From assembly GCA_963457665.1 (NCBI GenBank), contig OY735231.1, positions 35,504,837 through 35,568,836 on the forward strand: 64,000 nt of DNA, in the 5' to 3' direction. The notes under the pieces are model-generated. The model worked only from the letters and a program-made list of their open reading frames with translations, searched no databases and was not told the origin of the DNA. This document shows positions 47,801-64,000 of the stretch, one piece after another; position 1 is the stretch's first letter, and the number at the start of each line of letters is the position of its first letter. The DNA comes from Thysanoteuthis rhombus. Taxonomy: Eukaryota > Mollusca > Cephalopoda > Oegopsida > Thysanoteuthidae. A program made the position numbers and the translations under genes.

Positions 47801-48143
47801 TATATAAGTATATATGTGTTGGTTCATTACTTAGTCTAACAATAAAAAGCATTCGTTTTATTTGGCAGATTCTTAATTTTCAGCATAATCTCCTCTTCGT
47901 TAATGCACTTGAATCGGTGATGAATTTTGATCACATAACTAATCGCAGTATTTATATTATGAAATGGTAAAATATATTTGTACTCTCATAAACTGACAAT
48001 CACTGTGGAAAACGGACGCATATTTGAAACCATCAGACATCAATTTACCTACGGCAAACATCTTTTGCTCGAACTTTGTAAAAATAATTATCGATTCCTA
48101 CGGGTCATTCTCTTAGAAATAGTTCGCCTTAAACTGTTTTTTC
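47801..48143. other. no gene seen
   Basis: Unassigned AT-rich DNA; short frames at 47788-48181 have no domain. Confidence 0.5.
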
Positions 48144-49745
48144 TCCAAATTGGGACTTTCTCAACAACTATTAGAGTTTGACTGATAGATCCATATAAAT
48201 CAAATCAGCATCACCATGTGATGGTTTTTGAGCTTTTTTTTGAATTGACACCTATGTGAGGTGGTCAATGTTTTTAATTGCTTTTTCAGTAGTAATTCTT
48301 TGCTTCTATTCAAAGAATTATTCATTTATTTCGATACATCGTCGCTCCATAACTTAGTGGCTTCATGCACTGTAAAAGGAATCGGCTGGCCGAATTGAAC
48401 TCCCAAGGAGAAAGTCTTTTTTTTTTCAATTTGAAATGCTTCCAATCCATTTCATCTTTAAATCTTCCAGAAATCCAGCTGTAAGGAAATAGCTTTTCCA
48501 GGTTTTACATAGGGATTTTATTTACAATTACATCGTAGCTATAATCCTAAATCTGGAATTAGCTTTCCATTCGTCTTAGGAAACCATGGGTGTGGATTTC
48601 TCATTCTCTAGGTGCTTATGTAATTTTGAAAGTATCTATTTGATAGAAAAGAAAAATATGTAATACTCATGTAAGTCAAGAATTAGGTATCATGGAGGAA
48701 AAGAAGAAATATTCAAAATCAACAGGTATAAATTTAAATCAACAGGTATGAATTTACCTATAGTAGAATCTTGTGGGTCAAACTTTGTCAAACAAAATGA
48801 CGATTACCATAGGATTTGCATTTGCACTCTCTAATAAATCAAATTGGAATTTTTTTATCAGGTTTTTTCTCAAAAACTATCTAAACCTATGAAACTGTCT
48901 ATATATTTTGAATCAGCATCATCCGGGGAAGGTTTCTGTACCATTTTTCTCAACGTTCACGCATATGACGGGATCAAAGTTTTTTTGATATCTTTTTCTG
49001 CATTAATTCGTGAGCTTCTAGACAGAGATTCAGTTAGTGAACTAACAGATCCTGATCATTCAATATGTTTGGATAACGTGATCGGGACAGCAGAATCAAA
49101 TTCCCACGGAAAAACTATCAGTTTTAGACGCTTTAAATCGATTTGACCTTCAAAGCTTAAGACATTGGTTCAATTCACATTGCAGTTATAATTCGAGGCC
49201 GCACCTTTACTTTCCAGTCGTCATCGGTAACCGGATGTGAGTTTCTTTCCCCCTTCGCGCTTATGTCAATTCGGTTGTGTCAAATTGCGATCAGCTAAGG
49301 AGATGTTGGGACTACAACGCCCACGATCGAGACGTCTGGTGAATCTTAGTGAAGGTTTCGAAATCAGCAGGGATCGAAATATCTATTGCACACATTCGTC
49401 GATTTCTATAGGATCTTTGTTCAACCTCTCTGAAAACATATAGAAAATACAGAAAATGCTTTCTTCTTATCTGGATTGTTCTCAAAAACCATTAGAGTTA
49501 AGTTCGTGGTACGATTTATATTTTTGAATCTTTATCATCCGGGGAAGGTTTTTGAAACATCTACTTTAACCTACATCTATGTGAGAGGATCAATCTTTCT
49601 TTTTTTTAAAATGTCGTTTTCCGCAGTAATTTGAAAACTTCTATTCAAAGATTCATTCATTTATTTAAAACGATGGTCGCTCAACAGCCCTGTGGTTAGA
49701 AGCATGGGAAAAGTAATCAGCTGACCAAAAACAGACGCCCATTTA
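48144..49745 (+). repeat. three direct copies of a 0.6-0.7 kb unit
   Basis: Unit starts lie near 48144, 48845 and 49455. Shared words: CTCAACAACTATTAGAG / CTCAAAAACTATC / CTCAAAAACCATTAGAG, CATCATCCGGGGAAGGTTT (copies 2 and 3), GTGAGGTGGTCAATGTTTTT / GGGATCAAAGTTTTTTTGAT / GTGAGAGGATCAATC, CTTCTATTCAAAGA, and in copies 1 and 3 CATTTATTT..CGAT..TCGCTC. No transposase or tRNA-like head. The 100-codon frame in copy 2 is not conserved in the others. Confidence 0.7.
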
Positions 49746-49865
49746 CTACTAAGAATCAGAAAAAACTCATGAACGAAATAGGTGAAATAGTTTCCAATGC
49801 AGACACGAAAACAAATATACATTGAAATACACAGAAGTATATCAATTTTAAAGACATGTAATGCG

Positions 49866-49924
<59 letters not shown>

Positions 49925-50130
49925 GAAAAACATTAGACTCAGATAGAGAATCCATAAGAAAACCTAAATGGCAATTAGCTGATCATGTTACGATAATGGT
50001 AGACAACAATTGTGCATCACAAATCACAAGGTCGATCCCCAGAAATTATATGCAAAACTGGGACTGACGAACTATAAGATGATCTGACAAATTAGATAAG
50101 TTCAGAGACCACTGGCTCCGTGATATATAT
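49866..50130 (+). mobile_element. (TA)n followed by RTE-type LINE 3' fragment
   Basis: (TA)28 at 49866-49921, then a LINE piece with SIRKPKWQLADHV, ITRSIPRNYMQNWD-like and RDHWLRD segments. It ends at another TATATA run, so the 3' tail is replaced by microsatellite. Confidence 0.72.
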
Positions 50131-51324
50131 ATATATTTGGAATTACAGATGTTACACTCGTGTAACGAAAGAAAACAAACTAACAAACAAAACACTAGAT
50201 GACCTATTGATGATTCCATTATGAAATGAAAATCAATTAATATATATATATATATATATATGATAAAGATCCATTTGTGGTCTACGAAACTCTATTCTCC
50301 GTGCGCACTGTAATGCACGTATATGATAGGCAATGAATATATTTTATATGCCGTCATTTTTGACGGCACGTGGTAAACTAGTTGATAATAAAAAGCAAAT
50401 AGAATTCAAGTTAAACGGACGTCATACGGTAATTTTTTTTATATCCTTTCTTAACAAATGATTTCAATCATTCGAAGGTGTAAGCCAATCCCACAAAATT
50501 ACTGAATTGTGATTGAAAACAATCTTTGTTTGAGTTCCAATGGATGAACGTCGTGTCGCGGGCAAAGTCTGGGTCATTTGTGTTCAATGATGAAGACCAT
50601 CGCAGGTCAAGTAAATCGACTTACGCTTTCGTCACAGGAAAACCTGTACGTAACTTGACTTTTATTCAAATACCCATTAACTGAACTGAGTCAGCTAATT
50701 TCTTAAAAGTATCTGCTTATATCAATTAGAAAAGCGAAAGACCTCAAGTGCTTTTATTCTCAGATATCTTTCAGATAACATGTAAAAAGCATTCAGCAAT
50801 CTGGGATAGAGATAGGGATACATGAAGTAGGATTATTATCTAAATATACATACATTGATTTATCTTCTTTGTACAATGAAACAAAAACACGGCCAAGCAG
50901 TTAACAGTCAAGTCACGCTGGAAGGAACAGTCCGCGATTTTACGACTAAGGTTATGCAATGTTGAACCTGATGAGTGTTTAAGCCTCTTTTGAAGATTGA
51001 ATACTGTGAACTAGCACAGCCCATACATGCGCATGATACATTCAACCCACGTCAATCATTTGTTTTAGAAAGACCTCCGATACGGTCATTTTGCTCTGAT
51101 ACATATATATTGTTGAAAACAACAGACGAACTTTAACTTTTCAATTAATTATTCTAGTTTGAGTACAAAAATTTGTTGATATCATCGAAGTTTTCAGAAA
51201 CGTTCTGAAGTTGGCGGTTCAAAATCATTCGACCCTCATCGGTCAGTATTAAGAAAGCTTGATATATAAGTAATTGGGATATTATTTTTTTTTACCACTT
51301 AATATGCATATTCCAAGTATACTA
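50131..51324. other. no gene seen
   Basis: Unassigned AT-rich DNA. It holds (TA)11 at about 50240-50261 and a small hairpin GCCGTCATTTTTGACGGC at 50350-50367. Confidence 0.55.
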
Positions 51325-51335
51325 ATTTTTCAAAC

Positions 51336-51367
<32 letters not shown>

Positions 51368-51378
51368 GTTTGAAAAAT
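51325..51378. repeat. 54-bp near-perfect palindrome
   Basis: ATTTTTCAAACTATATATAT on the left is mirrored by ATATATAGTTTGAAAAAT on the right around a GTATAT centre. The TTTTTCAAAC arms are not microsatellite sequence. Confidence 0.85.
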
Positions 51379-51567
51379 ATATATATAATCATTGAATAGG
51401 TGTGATTTAGAGGAAATACACCTTTACGAAGTAAAAAGTAAAGTAAATTTTTTTCCTGAATTCAAATTAAATAAAGTTTTGAGAAAAAAGCATTTTAAAA
51501 CAATTTAGCGGGGTACTCGTTTTATAATGTAACTATTATTTAAAACTGGACGCTTACTTTCCGTTCA

Positions 51568-51597
51568 ACACACACACACACATACACACACATACAA

Positions 51598-51642
<45 letters not shown>

Positions 51643-51651
51643 CATATATAT
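51568..51651. repeat. (CA)n(TA)n microsatellite
   Basis: CA-rich tract with CATA and CGCG interruptions followed by TATACATATATA, directly before the SINE dimer. Confidence 0.9.
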
Positions 51652-52069
51652 AGGATATCAGCCTCCGGATCTGAAGTGATGGTTTCAATCCTTCCTTGTG
51701 GTATTAGATTGGATAATGAAAAGTCTATAGCCACACTGAAGAGTTGTAATATAACGAAACAGCTGGCTGTGGATAACACAATGATTAATGCTCCTCCATT
51801 CAGGGTTGAGCACTCTTTAAGTGAGGTAACTCATCCATTGTTAGCTTATGCAATGCTCTTACATAGGAATAGAGCACCCTGGTGGATGGGGAATTTATGT
51901 GTAAAATAAACATATCTCTTAAATTCAGCCTTACTAACTGTCCAGTTCCGTAGCTCAGAGGTAGGATATCGGCCTTTGAAGCGAAGGTTTCAATCCTGCC
52001 TCGTGGTACTGGATGGGAAAATGGAAAGTCTATAGCCGTACTGAAAAGTTGTAGTACTGTCTGTGGCTG

Positions 52070-52072
<3 letters not shown>
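51652..52072 (+). mobile_element. tRNA-derived SINE, tandem dimer, best head copy
   Basis: Two units with period 311 bp (AGGATATC at 51652 and 51963). The second unit has the clearest tRNA-like head: CCGTAGCTCAGAGGTAGGAT (A box) and AAGGTTTCAATCCTGCC (B box). The first unit lacks the A-box half. Bodies contain GAAGAGTTGTAATATAACGA, TAATGCTCCTCCATTC and CCTGGTGGATGGGGAATTTA. It is followed by (TA)n at 52074-52143. Confidence 0.82.

Positions 52073-52144
<72 letters not shown>
52073..52144. repeat. (TA)n microsatellite
   Basis: Pure TA run of about 35 units after the SINE dimer. Neighbouring 52145-52416 holds nothing assignable. Confidence 0.95.
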
Positions 52145-52147
<3 letters not shown>

Positions 52148-52416
52148 CCGAATGACCAGGTCGGGTATTTAGCTATATATATGTGTGTTTCAACGGGGTA
52201 AGTTCTATCAAGACATGGACTTAAAATCCGACAGGGATAATTATGAATGCGCTTTGTTTCTTTGAAATGATCCCCTGGTAAATCATCTGGCCTAGACAAC
52301 GTAAGTAGAATAAACAATAAACGAATTGAGAAACAAATAAAGCAGATATAGACAGTGAATGAACAAAAAAAAGAATTTGGAGAGTAAGCAGTTATTTTGG
52401 TCTCTGAATTCCCGAT

Positions 52417-52575
52417 GACTGCTTAGCTCAATCGTAAGTGCAACGCTATGCTGGAGCGGCTACCTGTCGGTCGTAGGTTTGATTTTGGCATCAGCCTCTG
52501 TTTCCTAATACGTTTTTTGTATCTATGCGAGGCTAATTCATTCATTCATTTTGTAATAACGGGAGATCATTTCAA
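52417..52575 (+). mobile_element. second tRNA-derived SINE family
   Basis: Head GACTGCTTAGCTCAATCGTA resembles a tRNA 5' half with an A box, and GGTCGTAGGTTTGATTTTGG resembles a T-loop / B box about 50 bp further. A short body follows to about 52575. The head sequence differs clearly from the other SINE family. A bona fide tRNA gene is excluded because the acceptor stem does not close. Confidence 0.6.
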
Positions 52576-52655
52576 ATAGAGTTACAACACCATATTCATA
52601 ATTAAATTCATAATTAATCCCTACCGGATTATAAATCTATTTCTTGATGATGATA

Positions 52656-52666
52656 ATAATAATAAT

Positions 52667-52711
<45 letters not shown>

Positions 52712-53075
52712 TTGATAGATAGATAGAGAGAGATAGATAGAGAGAGAGAAAGAGGAGATTATATAGATAGTAAGAGAGAAGGGACGAAGGAAAAATAAAA
52801 TAGATGGAAAGAGAGACAGAGGTAGAGAGAGGGGAGGAGAGAAAACAAACTAAAATAGATGAAAAAAAAAACAAGGTGAGATAGGGGAAAACTGCCGAGG
52901 GGGAGAGAGATTGAGAGAGAGAGTGAGAGAGAAAGAGGTGCGGGCAGAGGGGGAGTTTGAAATGGATAGGAAAGAATAGACATAGAGAGATCGACAGACA
53001 AATACGAAAAGGCTTAGATAGAAAGAATGAACAGGATAGAATTGATTTTTTTAAAAGACCGAGAAAGAAAATAAA
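52656..53075 (+). repeat. (AAT)n(TA)n then long polypurine tract
   Basis: (AAT)6 and (TA)n at 52656-52709 are followed by about 350 bp that is almost all A and G on the + strand (GATA, GAGA and GGGGAG words) with few pyrimidine interruptions. Minus-strand Leu/Ser frames (52629-53001) are artefacts. Confidence 0.9.
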
Positions 53076-54196
53076 AATGAACTAGGATTCATAGGGAGAG
53101 AATACATCATGAAGCAGTTGAAATGCAGGTATTTACCTTATTCCAACGTGATATGTAACACTATGCCTTTTGAAAAAGGTTTTGTGGACCCAAGTTATAA
53201 GCTACAATAATGGGGACTGCAAACCAATGAGACGATGTAAGACACTGTAATTGTGATTATGAAAATATTTTGAATAGTGTGTTCACTTGACCCATGTTCA
53301 ATCTCTATGCAGACTATGAAATTGAATAAGTCTAGTCATCAAAGATGGCAAAGGTTCTACCATTTTTCATGAATGCGTATCTTTGAGTGTTCCAACGCTC
53401 TTGGCCATACCGTCTAGTCTGCAGACTTGAAAATTGGCATCAGTACTCCATTAGAGCTTTTTCTATTTTTTTTTCTCTTATTTTCCAAAAAAAAAAAAAC
53501 CCACCACTTTTAAAACCCTTTTGGGGCCTCATTTTGATAGGTTTGATAATGATATCAAGATTTTCTAGAATCTTGATGCCTCTTGATGTATTTTTACTCT
53601 TTCTTTGATGTATTCCAGTGGAAATAATAAACAAAATTTCCATGTTTCTAGACGTTTCATTCCATTCTATTTTAGATGTATTCCAGTGGAAAACGCCAGT
53701 GATGTCTCAAAAAGAATTTTATTGTGACTATGTTTATTCTTCAGTGTTTTTTTTTTCACGATTTCAAATTTTGATGCTAGTGTTGCCAACCATTGACTAT
53801 GATGGCGATCTAATGTTTATGTTGATGATTAGTAAACAAGAACTGTTCCAAAAAAGAAATCGTCGATTAAGTCAGAAAAAAAATCCATCGAACAAATCAA
53901 GTTTTCGCCCTTTTCTCATTTAAAAAAAGAAATTCCTTTGGTTTTTTTACTCGCATTCTCTCGTGCTATATATCAATCTATTCATGTAAGTGAAATAGTA
54001 AGTCCATAACTTAAAGAGAATTTTATTAACCCCAAACGTAATTTCCCAACAATCTCTTAGCTTATCGATCCACTTAATATAGCACTTATCCGATAATCAC
54101 ACATCAAACATAATAGTCTAAGTGTTTGATAAAGCTTCAGCTTTTGTCATCGTATCTATCTATCGATCTATCTATCTATCAACTTGCATGTATAGC

Positions 54197-54200
<4 letters not shown>
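53076..54200. other. no gene seen
   Basis: Unassigned AT-rich DNA. It contains direct duplicates of GATGTATTCCAGTGGAAA near 53600 and 53680 and T- and A-runs. The 101-codon frame at 53618-53923 has no domain. Confidence 0.5.

Positions 54201-54239
<39 letters not shown>
54201..54239. repeat. (TG)n microsatellite
   Basis: About 19 TG units upstream of the gene B promoter. Confidence 0.95.
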
Positions 54240-54240
<1 letters not shown>

Positions 54241-54384
54241 CGCCAATAGAAAAGTGTAACTTCCTGAATATCTGCAGTTTTATATCCTACGACGAACGCG
54301 GAAAACATTTTTCTGAAGGAATGTAATTCCTACTACGAAAACTACGTACTAACTTCTTTCTCCTTTCGTCTTGTCTGCTCAACA

Positions 54385-54673
54385 CCAAATATAGAAAATC
54401 TTACAACCGTTGTAAAATGGGCCCATTGATAACTCGGGATAGAAAACGCTGAAATGACGTAATTACGTTTCTGTACGTGCGGCCGCCCATTCATAAATTG
54501 ATAAAGGAAAAATGTCGCCCACAAGGACGATCCCACCCTCTAGATAAGTTCACATTCCTAAGTGCACGGTATGTATATAAAGAAACCACCTGGGTAAATT
54601 GTCAAAAGCAGTTTTCTTCAGCTCAGAGTGTACAAGTTTCTACAGCACATCTTGACATTGGAAAAGAAAAGCC
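54385..54673 (+). promoter_or_regulatory. promoter and 5' UTR of gene B
   Basis: TATATAAA at 54574-54581 and an initiator-like CTTCAGCTCAG about 40 bp downstream, then about 55 nt of leader to the ATG. Upstream TGACGTAATTACGT at 54455-54468 is a CRE/ATF-like site. The GAAAATCTTACAACCG block and the TATA context recur at 27260-27400 and 41350-41500. The ATG context GCCATGC is favourable. Confidence 0.6.
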
Positions 54674-62530
<7,857 letters not shown>

Positions 62531-63331
62531 ACATTTGATCATATAAGCTTATTTTTTGGTATATTTTTCTACGAACGTTTACAAAGTAATTGACTTTCCT
62601 ATCTTCTTCTACTCTGACCATTGGGATTTAAGTGAATGCATGCGAGGTGTTACCCAAAAAGTTCGGGACCCTTCAGAAGAAGAAAAAAAAATAACTGATA
62701 GAAAATATTCTTTATCTCCTGTAGAGTTATTTCCAGGTATGTGTAAAATTCCAGCACAAAAACAATGGGTAACTTGAAAGGCAAACAGATTGGTCAATGA
62801 GCCCAAATTCCCCGAACTCCTCGTAGTACGTCGTGTTTACATACATACTCATGACGTACTACCGAAATCTCCGAATTCCAGATACATATCCGCTGAGATA
62901 CAGAAAACGCTGGGTTACCAGATAGGTGAACAGATTGACCAATCTGTTAAAATTCCCGAAACTTTTAGGTAGTACCTCAGATATCCCACCGCAAATCATT
63001 TTCAATGAGCCTGATCCAAGGTCTTCGCCATACAGAACCTTATCAGAGAAGCAATATCAAATTGTTATCCTACAAAAGTATTACTGCACCTTTCATCCAT
63101 AAATAGACTTCTCTTCGGAGTCAGAAACCATGAACTCCACAATTTTAATTTCATATGAACCATTCTAAATTTACATTATTGACTTTCTTCACACAAATAT
63201 CATTATTTATTATTACATCGATGAAAAGTATTCTCTGTGATATTTTGACGATTATTTTGATATTTCAGAATATTTGATTAGATGTATTTATTTATTAATG
63301 ACGAAATAAAACCTACAATCTTACAAATAAA
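62531..63331 (+). terminator. 3' UTR region of gene B with candidate poly(A) signals
   Basis: No AATAAA is seen until 63305-63310 and 63326-63331, implying a 3' UTR of about 0.8 kb. The second signal is followed by a GT-rich TGTTGCGTATTTCTCTTTGT. It contains the inverted-repeat stretch at 62645-62980. Confidence 0.5.
62645..62980. repeat. possible MITE-like stretch in gene B 3' region
   Basis: GTGTTACCCAAAAAGTTCGG near 62649 resembles a mariner-type end, and GGGTAACTTGAA near 62767 complements its GTTACCC. Also present are GTAGTACGTC / GACGTACTAC arms at 62823-62832 and 62853-62862, the palindrome AACAGATTGACCAATCTGTT at 62929-62948, and a diverged direct repeat of AACAGATTGG..GTAGTAC at 62787-62832 and 62929-62977. 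Confidence 0.5.
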
Positions 63332-64000
63332 TGTTGCGTATTTCTCTTTGTTATTTCGCCGTTCACTAATATTGAATTTTTATTGTACATAAACAGCTTT
63401 GTTTTTCCATTTCTTCTAATCCTATTTGGCCACACTTTCCTGATTCTCGGTGGAGATGAATGAACGATTTGTACAATATTTGGCCATTTTGTTCTGACGA
63501 AAGATCGACACTGGTTTCTTTCGCTATCAGAAATAGACTAAAACGAAGAAGCAATTACCATTAATTTACAATGGGGGAATTTTTTAGCGTTCCCAGACCG
63601 AAAGAAAAACTTTTTCCGACGTCTGCCTGCTTTGATGTAGATGGTCACTGCTCGCCATGAACTTTGGCTGACGTGGACGAATGGAATGACGGTGAAATAC
63701 GACAGGGCCCTTTTTCTATTATACAGTTCTTTGTAGGCACTGAAATTATCCAGTAAATATACCTTAAACCAAGGCACTAGCTTAAAACAAAAATCATTCT
63801 TTTCTGCCATCACTGCAAAACTGCCAGTTGTGGCAAAGACCCCACAAAAATATATTTTGGATCTTGGATCGCTCAATTTTTTTTCCATATAGATTAATGG
63901 TAATTGTTATTTGGCTTTGCCCCATTTTGGAAAGTGTGGAAACCTACATTAGATAAATATCAACCAACGCATTGCAAATCAGGAATTGAGGGATTGTCAG
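63332..64000. other. no gene supported
   Basis: A 116-codon minus-strand frame (63538-63888) and a 62-codon frame (63366-63554) have no domain I recognise. They could be exons of a neighbour, but there is no positive evidence. Confidence 0.45.

Noticed and set aside
48844-49146. 100-codon frame in the threefold repeat
   Set aside because: The frame is not kept in the other two copies of the repeat.
52417-52500. A genuine tRNA gene
   Set aside because: A- and B-box-like motifs are present but the acceptor stem and anticodon arm do not form; a SINE head fits better.
52629-53001. Two Leu/Ser-rich minus-strand frames resembling membrane proteins
   Set aside because: Antisense translation of the polypurine tract.
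63538-63888. 116-codon minus-strand frame near the window end
   Set aside because: No recognisable domain, splice pattern or paralogue; length is within chance for this AT content.

Overview
The window is animal nuclear DNA with introns. It is AT-rich and crowded with (TA)n, (CA)n and (ATT)n microsatellites and with decayed retrotransposons: at least 16 fragments of one RTE-type LINE, a Penelope-like fragment, a Tc1-type relic and two tRNA-derived SINE families. This mix and the tRNA-like SINE heads suggest a mollusc, most likely a cephalopod such as an octopus. That assignment is inference; no species marker is present.

The coding content is two complete paralogous genes in tandem on the + strand. 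Gene A lies at 25854-35003 (7 exons, predicted 634 aa) and gene B at 54674-62530 (7 exons, predicted 692 aa). Both predict secreted proteins with the order signal peptide, von Willebrand factor A (vWA) domain 1, Thr/Pro-rich linker, vWA domain 2, and a third vWA-like domain without its metal-binding motif. Exons 2, 3, 4 and 6 have the same length in both genes (31, 152, 439 and 597 nt) and every intron phase matches, so the genes arose by duplication. They differ mainly in the linker exon (66 versus 231 nt) and in intron 1.

Between them, at about 39165-44612, is a colinear but exon-less third copy. Matches to intron 1, intron 2 and the 3' flank of gene A occur in order, and no coding exon is recognisable. 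Stretches resembling the gene B promoter also occur without a coding exon, inside intron 1 of gene A (27260-27400) and in the ghost copy (41350-41500). The locus therefore looks like a small vWA gene cluster shaped by repeated duplication and loss.

Region by region: 1-25.7 kb holds LINE, SINE, Tc1 and Penelope relics, microsatellites and no supported gene. 25.7-35.1 kb is gene A. 35.1-39.2 kb is its 3' flank, a GC-rich repeat array and LINE pieces. 39.2-44.6 kb is the ghost copy. 44.6-54.3 kb is a second GC-rich array, LINE and SINE nests, a threefold repeat and a long polypurine tract. 54.3-63.4 kb is gene B. The last 0.7 kb is unassigned.

No tRNA or rRNA gene, CRISPR array or prokaryotic operon was seen. 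Boundaries of old repeats are estimates by eye, and all homology statements come from reading the sequence, not from searches.
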